Of a stretch of DNA of 64,000 nt, positions 8,300 through 15,863 are shown in pieces. The position numbers were made by a program, and so were the translations under genes. The stretch is from Mycobacteroides sp. LB1 (GTDB taxonomy: Bacteria > Actinomycetota > Actinomycetes > Mycobacteriales > Mycobacteriaceae), in NCBI RefSeq assembly GCF_013449725.1, contig NZ_JACCFF010000005.1, positions 1 through 64,000 on the forward strand, read 5' to 3'. The notes below the pieces were generated by a model, which searched no databases, was not told the origin of the DNA, and saw only the letters and a list, made by a program, of their open reading frames with translations. Position 1 is the first letter of the stretch, and every line of letters begins with the position of its first letter.

Positions 8300-9393
8300 G
8301 CCGCCAGCGCTCCCCGCTTCTTGAGCAGCGGAAGCACACCCTCGGCAAACCAGTACGCCTCTTCCAAGTGCGGGTACCCGGACAGGATGAACTCGTCGAA
8401 CCCAAGCGCGTGATACTCGGAGATCAGATTGGCGACCTCTTCGTGGCTGCCGACCAACGCCGTGCCCGCACCGCCGCGCACCAATCCGACTCCCGCCCAC
8501 AGGTTCGGATAGATCTCGAGCTTGTCGAGCCGCCCACCGTGCAACGCCGTCATGCGCCGCTGCCCTTCGGACTCCGACTTCGCATGCAGCGCGGTGGCCG
8601 CGGCGACCTGGTCTGGGGTCAGCTCGGCGACCAGTGAATCGGCGACGGCCCATGCCGCCTCGGAGGTGTCCCGGGTGATGGTGTGCAGCCGGATGCCGAA
8701 TCGCAGGGTGCGGCCACGCTCCTTCGCCAGTGCCCGCACCGCCTGGATCTTGGCGGCGGCCGCGGCGGGCGGCTCACCCCAGGTCAGGTAGACATCGACA
8801 TGATCAGCCGCGATCGGCAGTGCCGCCGGGGAGGACCCGCCGAAATACAACTGCGGCAACGGCGTCGGCGGCTCCGACACCCGCGCATCGGTCACGGTGT
8901 AGTGCTTACCCGAGTAGTCGACGGGTTCGCCCTTCCAGATATCCCGGACGATCTGCAGGAATTCACCGGTGCGCTCATAGCGCTCATCGTGAGTGAGCCA
9001 GTCGCCGAAGCGACGTTGCTCGGCATCGTCGCCTCCGCTGACGACGTTCAGCAGCAGACGCCCACCCGAGAATCGCTGGAATGTGGCCGCCTGCTGCGCG
9101 GCAAGCGTCGGTGGGACGAGCCCGGGCCGGAACGCCACCAAGAATTTCAGGCGCTCGGTCTGCTCCAGTAGTGCCGACGCGGTCAGCCACGCATCCTCGC
9201 ACCAGGTGCCCGTCGGGGTCAGCACGCCCTCAAAGCCCAGCCGGTCGGCCGCACGGGCGATTTCGCCGAGATATCGCAGGCTCGGCTCCCGATACCCCGC
9301 CGGAATGGTGTGATGCGATGACGCATGTGAGGCGCCCACGATGGAACGACTGTCGCCGTTGGTGGGGAGAAACCAGAAAAACTTGGCGGCCAC
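8296..9393 (-). CDS. ssuD: FMNH2-dependent alkanesulfonate monooxygenase SsuD
   Basis: A 365-residue bacterial luciferase-like monooxygenase that releases sulfite from alkanesulfonates using reduced FMN. It starts with GTG (AAKFFWFLPTNGDSRS) behind an AGGAGG site, and contains HTIPAGYREPSLRYLGEIA, TGTWCEDAW and VVSGGDDAEQRRFGDWL, all typical of SsuD. Last gene of ssuC-ssuB-ssuA-ssuD. No flavin reductase gene (ssuE) lies nearby, so reduced flavin must come from elsewhere. Confidence 0.92.
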   Translation of the reverse strand: MAAKFFWFLPTNGDSRSIVGASHASSHHTIPAGYREPSLRYLGEIARAADRLGFEGVLTPTGTWCEDAWLTASALLEQTERLKFLVAFRPGLVPPTLAAQQAATFQRFSGGRLLLNVVSGGDDAEQRRFGDWLTHDERYERTGEFLQIVRDIWKGEPVDYSGKHYTVTDARVSEPPTPLPQLYFGGSSPAALPIAADHVDVYLTWGEPPAAAAAKIQAVRALAKERGRTLRFGIRLHTITRDTSEAAWAVADSLVAELTPDQVAAATALHAKSESEGQRRMTALHGGRLDKLEIYPNLWAGVGLVRGGAGTALVGSHEEVANLISEYHALGFDEFILSGYPHLEEAYWFAEGVLPLLKKRGALAA

Positions 9394-9432
9394 GGGAATT
9401 GCCCTCCTTATGAGCTGAAAAACCGGGAGCTT

Positions 9433-10449
9433 CTACTGCGTCTTGGTGAAGAACTGCGCCAGCACGCTGTCGTATCGGCTGTCGACGAAATCGGCGAATT
9501 TGGGCTTGCCCTGGATCTGACCGGATTGCGCGAAGAGATCGGCCAGCTTCTGCTCCGAGGCACTCACCTGATCGGTCAGCGGTATCGGTGGCCGCAAGCT
9601 GCGCGACTGCGCGAGGGCCGCGGCGGCGGGGTCGATTCCGATTGCCGCGGCATACTTTCCGTACCACTCCTGCTGATGGGCCTGGGCCCAGTTGCTCGCC
9701 CGAGCGATGCGCTGCACCAGGTCCGAAAGCGCGGTGTTGCGTTTGGCATCGCGCAGCGCCGCCTGCGAGGCGACACCGAATCCATACCCGTTCGAGACGT
9801 CGCTCGCGGTGGCAAGCGTGCGGACCTTCAGCTGCTTTTCGGCGAGGGCGGTGTACGGGTCCCAGATCGCCCAGGCATCGGCCTGCCCCTGGCTCAACGC
9901 CGTGAACGCGTCGGCGGGCTGCAAGAACACCAGCTGGATGTCCTTCACGGTGAGATTGGCCTTCTGCAGCTGCAACAAGAGGTGACCGTGTGCCGAGCTG
10001 CCCTTGCCGACCACCACCTTTTTACCCCGCAGGTCCGCCACCGACTGGACCGTGGAATCGGCAGGGACCAGGATCTGGTCGCCCGAGGCATCATTGGAAT
10101 ACCCGGATACCACTTTGATTTTCGCGTTCGAGGCCGCCCCGAAGATCGGCGGCGTGTTACCGGTGACGGCGAAGTCGATCTTGCCCGCGGTCGCCGCCTC
10201 GATCTGTGGCGGTCCGGAGGTGAAGGTGGAGAAGTCGATCTTGTACGGCACGTTGTCGAGCTCACCCGCTGCGCGCAGCAGCGCCTCGGTGCCCCCCTTC
10301 TGATCACCCACCTGGAGAGTAAGCCCCGTCAGCTCCGAGAGCGGGACGAGCTGCGGCACAGCGGAATCGCCCTTGTCTTCGCGACCGGAGGTGCACGCCG
10401 ACAGCACCAATACACTCATGGCCGCGGTCGCAGCGATCCAGCGCTTCAC
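9433..10449 (-). CDS. ssuA: Aliphatic sulfonate-binding lipoprotein SsuA
   Basis: A 338-residue periplasmic-type solute-binding protein of the SsuA/TauA/NMT1 family. GTG start behind GGGAGGGCA. The signal peptide ends in the lipobox LSAC with Cys19 as the lipidated residue. The core includes VGDQKGGTEALLRAAGEL, FAVTGNTPPIFGAA and AWAIWDPYTALAEKQL, typical sulfonate-binding family segments. It delivers sulfonates to SsuC/SsuB at the membrane. Separated from ssuB by 15 bp. Confidence 0.9.
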   Translation of the reverse strand: MKRWIAATAAMSVLVLSACTSGREDKGDSAVPQLVPLSELTGLTLQVGDQKGGTEALLRAAGELDNVPYKIDFSTFTSGPPQIEAATAGKIDFAVTGNTPPIFGAASNAKIKVVSGYSNDASGDQILVPADSTVQSVADLRGKKVVVGKGSSAHGHLLLQLQKANLTVKDIQLVFLQPADAFTALSQGQADAWAIWDPYTALAEKQLKVRTLATASDVSNGYGFGVASQAALRDAKRNTALSDLVQRIARASNWAQAHQQEWYGKYAAAIGIDPAAAALAQSRSLRPPIPLTDQVSASEQKLADLFAQSGQIQGKPKFADFVDSRYDSVLAQFFTKTQ

Positions 10450-10464
10450 TGCCCTCCCCTTTCG

Positions 10465-11214
10465 TCAAACACCAAGCTGCGCAAGGAGTTCACCTCGGTA
10501 CTTCTCCGTCTCGCCGTCATGTTTCCCCTGCGGTTTCCGCGGGTTGTGAATATGCAATGTGTGCGCCAGCCGACCCTCGTCCAGCACCAGAATGGTGTCG
10601 GCCAGCGATATCGCCTCGTCTACATCGTGGGTGACCAGCAGCACGCCGAACTCGTGTTCCCGCCATAGGTTCAAGAGCAGGCGGTGCATCGACAGCCGGG
10701 TCAGTGCGTCGAGTGCACCGAAGGGTTCATCGAGCAGCAGCAGCTGAGGCTCCGCGACAAGCGCACGGGCCAGAGACACCCGCTGCGCCTGGCCACCCGA
10801 GAGGGTCAGCGGCCAGGCCTGCGCCTTATCCGCAAGCCCCACCTCGTCGAGCGCTCGATCGACCCGGGAAAGTGCTTCCGCCTTCGACAGTTTGGTGCGG
10901 GTGAGCCCGTACGAAACGTTGTCGCGGACCGAGCGCCACGGGAACAACCGTGGCTCCTGGAAGGCTACGGCCGGGGCCCCGAGCACCTGCCGTTCACCGC
11001 CGTATTCGCCGGCCAGCCCGGACAGCACCCTCAGCACCGTCGACTTACCCGAGCCGCTGCGGCCCACCAGCGCGACGATCTCACCGCGGCCGACCCGTAA
11101 CGAGACATCGTCGAGCACCCGGTTACGTCCGTACCACTTGGTCACCGATGTCAGTTCGGCGGCCGGTGTGGCGGATTGCCGCGACAGTTCGGAAACCTCG
11201 AAAACTGCTGTCAT
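10465..11214 (-). CDS. ssuB: Sulfonate ABC transporter ATPase SsuB
   Basis: A 249-residue ABC ATPase. Walker A GRSGSGKST, ABC signature LSGGQAQRVSLARAL, Walker B LLLLDEPFGALD and the switch His in LLVTHDVDEA are all intact. I chose ATG 11214, with AAAGG eight bases upstream, over the upstream ATG 11247 that would overlap ssuC by 23 bp. It powers import through SsuC. Confidence 0.92.
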   Translation of the reverse strand: MTAVFEVSELSRQSATPAAELTSVTKWYGRNRVLDDVSLRVGRGEIVALVGRSGSGKSTVLRVLSGLAGEYGGERQVLGAPAVAFQEPRLFPWRSVRDNVSYGLTRTKLSKAEALSRVDRALDEVGLADKAQAWPLTLSGGQAQRVSLARALVAEPQLLLLDEPFGALDALTRLSMHRLLLNLWREHEFGVLLVTHDVDEAISLADTILVLDEGRLAHTLHIHNPRKPQGKHDGETEKYRGELLAQLGV

Positions 11215-11224
11215 GGTGCGCCTT

Positions 11225-12058
11225 TCATGATCGATATCGCAGTGCACGCCGTTCCAGCACGCGCACGATGGCGTCGGTCACAATGCCCAACAACGCGTAG
11301 ACCACCAGGCCGAAGATGATGACGTCGATACGCAGGAAGTCGCGTGCGTTGTTGATGAGGAACCCCACCCCAGCATCGGCGTTGATCTGCTCGGCGACGA
11401 TGAGCGTGAGCCAGGACAGCGCCAGTGACTGACGCAATCCGACAAGCACCTGCGGTGTCGCGCCCGGGACGACAATGACACGCAAACGCTGCCAGAACGA
11501 AAACCCGAGCACCTGAGCGGTTTCGAAGAGTTTGGGGTCTACCTGCCGGATCGCAGAGGTGGTGTTGAGGTATAGCGGGAACGCCGCTCCGAGCGCCACC
11601 ATCAGCACCTTGGGCAGCTCCCCGATACCGAACCACAGGATGAACAGTGGGATGAGCCCGAGATGCGGCAGCGCCCGGACCATCTGCATGGTCGGGTCCA
11701 CCACCGCGTCGACCAGCCGTGACAACCCCACCACGGTGCCCAGAACAACCCCCAGGGTGCCGCCCAGCAGTAGACCCTCGGCGGCACGGATTCCGGAGAC
11801 GCGCAGCGCCTCGGCGAGTTGGCCGTTGCCGATCAATTCGATTCCGGCGCGTGCGATCGTCGACGGCGCCGGCAGGATATCCGCGTCGATCAGACCCCAG
11901 GCGCTAGCCGCCTGCCAAATCAGAAGCACCGTGAACGGCGAGAGGAATCGAATGATCTCCCAGCGGCGGTTGAGTATCCACTCTCGCCAGGACGGGGTGG
12001 GCGCGGGCGCATCGGTGTCAGTTGCCGCGGCGGCCACCAACGCATTACGGGTGGTCAT
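11225..12058 (-). CDS. ssuC: Sulfonate ABC transporter permease SsuC
   Basis: A 277-residue inner-membrane permease with about six transmembrane helices. The coupling loop lies in RQSLALSWLTLIVAEQINAD. I chose ATG 12058 (MTTRNALVAAAATDTDAP); the frame is open further up but the extra residues are basic and not family-like. First gene of the ssu operon. Upstream, a perfect ATCGATCGAT palindrome (12105-12114) and TACCTT on the minus strand could be promoter elements, but no known sulfur-control site is evident. Confidence 0.9.
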   Translation of the reverse strand: MTTRNALVAAAATDTDAPAPTPSWREWILNRRWEIIRFLSPFTVLLIWQAASAWGLIDADILPAPSTIARAGIELIGNGQLAEALRVSGIRAAEGLLLGGTLGVVLGTVVGLSRLVDAVVDPTMQMVRALPHLGLIPLFILWFGIGELPKVLMVALGAAFPLYLNTTSAIRQVDPKLFETAQVLGFSFWQRLRVIVVPGATPQVLVGLRQSLALSWLTLIVAEQINADAGVGFLINNARDFLRIDVIIFGLVVYALLGIVTDAIVRVLERRALRYRS

Positions 12059-12104
12059 GAAAAGCTCGGGAATCCTCACGGTCGGCGGCTGGCATCGACA
12101 AGGT

Positions 12105-12114
12105 ATCGATCGAT
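12105..12114. promoter_or_regulatory. 10-bp palindrome in the ssuC upstream region
   Basis: ATCGATCGAT lies about 47 bp upstream of ssuC, inside TTGTCAACATCGATCGATAC on the minus strand. It overlaps a possible promoter of the sulfonate operon and could be a regulator site. Assignment is tentative. Confidence 0.3.
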
Positions 12115-12172
12115 GTTGACAAACTATGGGCGCGTTCGGATTCCGTGAAGGTTTAATCTCGCAATGAGTTCC

Positions 12173-12204
12173 TTTCTCGCGCGAGTAGAGGCTCGCGCGA
12201 GAAA
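12173..12204 (-). terminator. Perfect 12-bp stem hairpin directly after a stop codon
   Basis: TTTCTCGCGCGA (12173-12184) and TCGCGCGAGAAA (12193-12204) are exact reverse complements with an 8-base loop. The right arm ends at the base next to the TGA (12205-12207) of the leftward zinc-finger gene, so the stem would form immediately behind translating ribosomes. There is no U-tract, as is usual in mycobacterial terminators. It also lies upstream of ssuC. Confidence 0.7.
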
Positions 12205-12534
12205 TCAGCGCCAGCCGTCGGCGGCCTTGGCGGCGCGCAGCAACTCCTCGCACAACTGGCGCAGCTCGTCCTGGGTCGCGCCCTCATCGACCGCGGTCGC
12301 GACGTCCTCGGCGGCACATCGCGCCTGAAACACCCGATCGGCGAGGTCGGCCGCTTCATCCGCGGTGAGCACCACGGCATCGGCAGGCACCGCCGTGCCC
12401 TTAACCGCCGCGCGCTGTTCATAGGCACGTTGACGGCAGGATTGGCGACAATACTGGCGCCGGCGACCGAGCTCGGCGTCAGCGACTTCACGTCCGCACC
12501 ACTTGCAGGGCTGAGCATGTTTGCGACGTGCCAC
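12205..12534 (-). CDS. Small Cys-rich, probably zinc-binding protein
   Basis: 109 residues from a GTG start. Residues 9-35 contain four cysteines as PCKWCGREV and QYCRQSCRQRAYEQRA, a CxxC plus CxxxC knuckle followed by basic residues, suggesting a zinc site that may bind nucleic acid. The rest is acidic and helical (LTADEAADLADRVFQAR, DELRQLCEELLRAAKAADGW). I recognise it only as a conserved mycobacterial hypothetical. It ends exactly at the 12-bp hairpin. Confidence 0.6.
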   Translation of the reverse strand: MARRKHAQPCKWCGREVADAELGRRRQYCRQSCRQRAYEQRAAVKGTAVPADAVVLTADEAADLADRVFQARCAAEDVATAVDEGATQDELRQLCEELLRAAKAADGWR

Positions 12535-12651
12535 GCCTCAGAACTGTAGCGGTGACGGCGGGTTGGCCGATACGACGAGAGCTCCAGGGCTCGCCGGGGG
12601 TTAGCGCCACTGGAAATTAGAAAATGCCAGTTCACAGGCACTAAAAGTGGC

Positions 12652-12666
12652 TTGATAGAACATCAA
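12652..12666. promoter_or_regulatory. Inverted repeat TTGAT-n5-ATCAA
   Basis: TTGATAGAACATCAA abuts and shares one base with the next palindrome at 12666-12687. Together they form a compact double operator-like region ahead of the gene at 12733. Confidence 0.35.
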
Positions 12667-12687
12667 GTACCTGATATATTTGGTACT
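12666..12687. promoter_or_regulatory. Palindromic operator candidate AGTACC-n10-GGTACT
   Basis: Perfect 6-bp arms separated by TGATATATTT. The spacer holds the best -10 like sequence (TATATT) for the gene at 12733, so a dimeric repressor bound here would block the promoter. The AT-rich segment stands out from its GC-rich surroundings. TetR- or MarR-type regulators use sites of this size; none is encoded next door. Confidence 0.5.
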
Positions 12688-12732
12688 AGTAATCGAACGG
12701 TCCGGGCATCACCGCCGATGTTAAGGGGAATT

Positions 12733-13629
12733 ATGGCCGCCGAAGTCGCACCCCAAGTTGTCTATCCGAAGACCAGGAGAATCCGGTTCCGGTTCGGCGA
12801 ACCCGAACCCATGCAGCGGTATTACATCAACGACGACATTGCCTTCAGTCACCTGGTAGGGATCCTGTCAGCCGCCTTCCCCCCGGGCGAGGAATTCTTC
12901 GTTCGAGCTGTGCGTCGTTACGGGGCACAAATGACCGATCCGCACCTCAAGAAGCGGGTGGCGGGATTCATCGGACAAGAGATGACCCATGGCATGCAAC
13001 ACAGCGAACTCAACCGGAAACTGGCCTCCGTGGGATACAGCTTCCAATTCATCGAGCTGCTCGGCAACCTGGCAGACGAGACCGAGGAGTACCTCGATAC
13101 GGCATACCCAGATGCGCGACTGCTGCGCCTGTCCCGGCTCAGCGCACTATCAGTGACCGCCGCAGCTGAGCATTTCACGGCGGTTCTCGCCGAACGCCTG
13201 CTTACCCGACCGGAGATCCGGGAGCTGATGACCGATCCCGAGGTACGGAACTTACTGAACTGGCATGCCTTCGAGGAGCTGGAACATAAATCAGTCGCGT
13301 TCGACGTCTATCGGGCCGTTGGCGGGCCCGAATGGCTGCGCATCTCGACTATGCGAGCAATGGCCGCGATCGCGATCCCCCTCTTCACCGTCGGCGTCTG
13401 GATCTCTGTTGCCGCCAACGATCCCGAAGGACGCAAGCAACCGCTGCGATTACTCGGCGAGACGGTGCGATTATTGCGTGGCCCGTTTCTGAAGGGCCTG
13501 TACACCGAGAGGAAGCCGTACCTGAAGCGCGGCTTCCATCCCGACGATATCGACACCAGCGCGGTACTGGACCATTGGCGCGACGAACTATTCGGCGACC
13601 AGGGCCAGTTGGTGGACCACCTCAAATAG
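12733..13629 (+). CDS. PF10118-type predicted metal-dependent hydrolase
   Basis: A 298-residue helical protein of the family usually annotated as predicted metal-dependent hydrolase. Conserved acidic/His motifs are FIGQEMTHGMQHSELN and ALSVTAAAEHFTAVLAERL, then NWHAFEELEHKSVAFDVYR, which resemble a ferritin-like di-metal site. A hydrophobic stretch around residues 220-240 (AMAAIAIPLFTVGVWISV) suggests membrane association. ATG 12733 has AGGGGAA upstream, better than the more 5' in-frame start at 12652. Substrate unknown. Expression is probably controlled by the palindromes just upstream. Confidence 0.7.
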   Translation: MAAEVAPQVVYPKTRRIRFRFGEPEPMQRYYINDDIAFSHLVGILSAAFPPGEEFFVRAVRRYGAQMTDPHLKKRVAGFIGQEMTHGMQHSELNRKLASVGYSFQFIELLGNLADETEEYLDTAYPDARLLRLSRLSALSVTAAAEHFTAVLAERLLTRPEIRELMTDPEVRNLLNWHAFEELEHKSVAFDVYRAVGGPEWLRISTMRAMAAIAIPLFTVGVWISVAANDPEGRKQPLRLLGETVRLLRGPFLKGLYTERKPYLKRGFHPDDIDTSAVLDHWRDELFGDQGQLVDHLK

Positions 13630-13828
13630 AGGCACGACAAACCAACTTGCCAGCGAAATAGGGCACTCTTTCCGACCATCGTGATTACCTGCGGTGGACT
13701 GGAAATACGCAGAAATCTCGGAGCCGGTGACCAGAACCAGGCACCCGAGTACCTCGGCCAGGATCACGGGGCGAAAGGCTGTCACCCGGGTGGCCTCGTG
13801 GCGCGCGGCCCAGCGGTCGATGACGAAC

Positions 13829-13834
13829 TATAAT
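13829..13834 (+). promoter_or_regulatory. Housekeeping -10 candidate for rbpA
   Basis: TATAAT is a perfect SigA -10 hexamer, rare in such GC-rich sequence. It lies 124 bp upstream of rbpA and 25 bp before the ECF-type element, so rbpA may have two promoters. Confidence 0.5.
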
Positions 13835-13858
13835 GAGGCCTACAACCTGCATGAACAG

Positions 13859-13884
13859 GGAACTAATGCCGCCGGGACGGCGTT
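13859..13884 (+). promoter_or_regulatory. SigE/SigH/SigR-type stress promoter candidate for rbpA
   Basis: GGAAC (13859-13863) is followed after exactly 18 bases by GTT (13882-13884), within GGGAACT and CGTTG. This matches the GGAAY-n18-GTT pattern of actinobacterial thiol/envelope-stress sigma factors. Streptomyces rbpA is known to be SigR-dependent, which makes the position meaningful. Confidence 0.5.
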
Positions 13885-13958
13885 GAGGTAAGCAGTCACC
13901 AGCAATTCGAGCGCGGGAGCCTGATCATCCCGGCCCGCAGTAAAGAGGAGAAGTACAC

Positions 13959-14294
13959 ATGGCAGATCGTGTTCTACGGGGCAGCCGGCTCGGCGCCGTC
14001 AGCTATGAAACCGATCGTGACCACGACCTCGCGCCCCGCCGTATGGCCCGCTACCGCACAGACAACGGTGAAGAGTTCGAGGTTCCCTTCGCTCACGATG
14101 CCGAAATCCCGGCGAACTGGGCTTGCCGTAACGGCCTGGAAGGCACCCTCCTCGACGGCGACGTGCCCGAGCCCAAGAAGGTCAAGCCCGCGCGTACGCA
14201 CTGGGACATGCTCCTGGAGCGCCGCAGCGTCGAGGAGCTCGACGAGCTGCTCAAGGAGCGTTTGGAACTGATCAAGGGCCGGCGCAGAGGCTAA
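13959..14294 (+). CDS. rbpA: RNA polymerase-binding protein RbpA
   Basis: A 111-residue actinobacterial transcription factor that binds group I/II sigma factors and promoter DNA and stabilises the open complex. The N-terminal tail and core contain LGAVSYETDRDHDLAPRR and NGEEFEVPFAHDAEIP, then the sigma-interacting C-terminal region THWDMLLERRSVEELDELL and a basic end KGRRRG. Length and sequence are standard for the family. AGAGGAG eight bases before ATG 13959 fixes the start. The leader carries both a SigA-like -10 and a stress-sigma-like promoter. Confidence 0.95.
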   Translation: MADRVLRGSRLGAVSYETDRDHDLAPRRMARYRTDNGEEFEVPFAHDAEIPANWACRNGLEGTLLDGDVPEPKKVKPARTHWDMLLERRSVEELDELLKERLELIKGRRRG

Positions 14295-14318
14295 GGCGCG
14301 GCAGCGTAACCCGCTCTT

Positions 14319-15080
14319 ATGAGTGGATCCGGTAGATCCGTAGCAGGTTCAGCCGTTCTAATCACCGGCGCCGCAAGCGGCATGGGGCAGGCCACTGCTC
14401 GGGTTTTCGCCGAGGATGGCGCATTCGTTGCGGTCACCGATCTGCATCTGGAAGATGCGCAAGCAGTCGCCAACGAGATCGGCGATTCTGCAGCGGCCTG
14501 GGCGCTGGATGTCACCGACAACACACAGATCGCCGAGGTCGTCGCGGCTGTGGCCGAACGGTTCGGCCGTCTGGACATCGTGGTGAACAACGCCGGTTTC
14601 GCGGCATTCAGGTCACTCGATGACCCCGACTATGACGACACCTGGGATCGGTCGCTTGCCGTCCATCTGACCGCACCCCAACAGATTGTCCGCGCAGCAC
14701 TCCCGTTCCTGCGTGAAGCTCCGTACCCGCGTGTGGTGAACATCGCCTCCACAGAGGCTCTCGGCGCCACTCCGTATGACGGCCCATACGTTGCAGCCAA
14801 GTCCGGCCTGGCCGGTCTGACCAGGAGTTTGGCGGTCGACTTGGGGCGCGACGGCATCACGGTGAACTGCATCTGCCCGGGGCCCATCGATACCGCGATG
14901 ACAGCGGCGATCTCCGCTCAGGACAAGGACACCTATGCCCGCCGACGCACCGCGCTGCGCCGCTACGGTCGCGCCGAGGAAGTCGCGCATATGACGTTGA
15001 GCGTGTGCCTACCGGCCGCGTCGTACCTCACCGGCACGGTGATCCCCGTCGATGGTGGCCTGATGGCCCGCAATGCTTGA
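14319..15080 (+). CDS. Short-chain dehydrogenase/reductase
   Basis: 253 residues with a classical SDR fold. Cofactor motif TGAASGMG near residue 17, NNAG motif in VVNNAGF, catalytic Ser in NIASTEALGA and YxxxK as YVAAKSG. An acidic residue after strand 2 (VTDLHLED) favours NAD(H). Final segment LTGTVIPVDGGLM is standard. Substrate unknown. It lies 24 bp after rbpA and is convergent with ppm. Confidence 0.85.
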   Translation: MSGSGRSVAGSAVLITGAASGMGQATARVFAEDGAFVAVTDLHLEDAQAVANEIGDSAAAWALDVTDNTQIAEVVAAVAERFGRLDIVVNNAGFAAFRSLDDPDYDDTWDRSLAVHLTAPQQIVRAALPFLREAPYPRVVNIASTEALGATPYDGPYVAAKSGLAGLTRSLAVDLGRDGITVNCICPGPIDTAMTAAISAQDKDTYARRRTALRRYGRAEEVAHMTLSVCLPAASYLTGTVIPVDGGLMARNA

Positions 15081-15092
15081 GGTCTGAATACC

Positions 15093-15863
15093 TCAGCGGT
15101 TAACGCCGCGGGCCCGGTCCAGCCTGCTTCTCACACCCCATTTGGTCACCTTGAGCAGGGCTTCGTTGATGATCGACCCGCTCATCTTGGATTCGCCGAT
15201 CGCGCGTTCGGTGAAAGTGATCGGCACCTCGACAACCTCGAAACCGTACGCAATGGTGCGCAGGGTGAGATCGATCTGGAAGCAGTAGCCGTGGGATTCG
15301 ACAGCCGCCAAATCCAGCTTTTCGAGCACCTCACGCCGGTACGCGCGGTATCCGGCGGTGATGTCGTGAGGCTTGACGCCCAACACCAGCCGGGCGTAGA
15401 CATTCGCGCTGCGGGAGAGCACCAGGCGCCGCCACGGCCAGTTCACGACCGTGCCGCCCGGCACGTAGCGCGAGCCGATCGCCAGGTCGGCTCCGGCGTC
15501 CACGGCGCCCAGCAGCCGGGACAGCTGTTCGGGAGCGTGGCTGCCGTCGGCGTCCATCTCCACCAGCACCGAGTACTGACGTGCCAGACCCCAACCGAAG
15601 CCGGCGATGTAGGCGGCTCCCAGGCCACCCTTCTCCTTGCGGTGCATGACATGCACGCGGTCGGGATCGGCGAGCGCGAACTCGTCGGCCAGTTCGCCGG
15701 TACCGTCCGGGCTGCCGTCGTCGACGATCAGCACATGCAATTCGGGCTGCGCCTTGTTCAGCCGACCAAGGATCAGTGGGAGGTTCTCCCGCTCGTTATA
15801 GGTCGGAATGATCACCAGGGTCCGGGCGCTCGGACGTTCGGTCGTGGGATCCACTCCGCTCAA
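15093..15863 (-). CDS. ppm1: Polyprenol-phosphate mannose synthase (Ppm catalytic domain)
   Basis: A 256-residue GT2 glycosyltransferase that makes polyprenyl-phosphomannose from GDP-mannose, the donor for lipomannan/lipoarabinomannan elongation and protein O-mannosylation. Motifs: VIIPTYNERENLPLIL, LIVDDGSPDGTGELAD (DxD-like), MDADGSHAPEQL and GSRYVPGGTVVNWPW. In M. tuberculosis this domain is fused to the acyltransferase domain; here it is a separate gene. The start is TTG 15863 overlapping the lnt stop, or GTG 15854. Confidence 0.9.
   Translation of the reverse strand: MSGVDPTTERPSARTLVIIPTYNERENLPLILGRLNKAQPELHVLIVDDGSPDGTGELADEFALADPDRVHVMHRKEKGGLGAAYIAGFGWGLARQYSVLVEMDADGSHAPEQLSRLLGAVDAGADLAIGSRYVPGGTVVNWPWRRLVLSRSANVYARLVLGVKPHDITAGYRAYRREVLEKLDLAAVESHGYCFQIDLTLRTIAYGFEVVEVPITFTERAIGESKMSGSIINEALLKVTKWGVRSRLDRARGVNR

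Larger units (their letters stand above)
13630..13958. other. Intergenic leader region of rbpA
   Basis: 329 bp without a convincing gene. A 65-codon frame at 13694 has no ribosome site and unconvincing composition. The region holds TATAAT at 13829-13834 and a GGAAC-n18-GTT pair (see promoter entry), leaving about a 70-base leader ending in AGAGGAG before rbpA. Confidence 0.6.

Noticed and set aside
9520..9545. TTGCGCGAAGAGATCGG in ssuA, similar to the 3' half of the dispersed repeat
   Set aside because: Only about 15 bases match and the ATGAGCCGC half is absent, so chance or codon bias is sufficient.
13694..13891. 65-codon frame in the rbpA leader
   Set aside because: No Shine-Dalgarno, no recognisable motif, and it covers the two promoter candidates.
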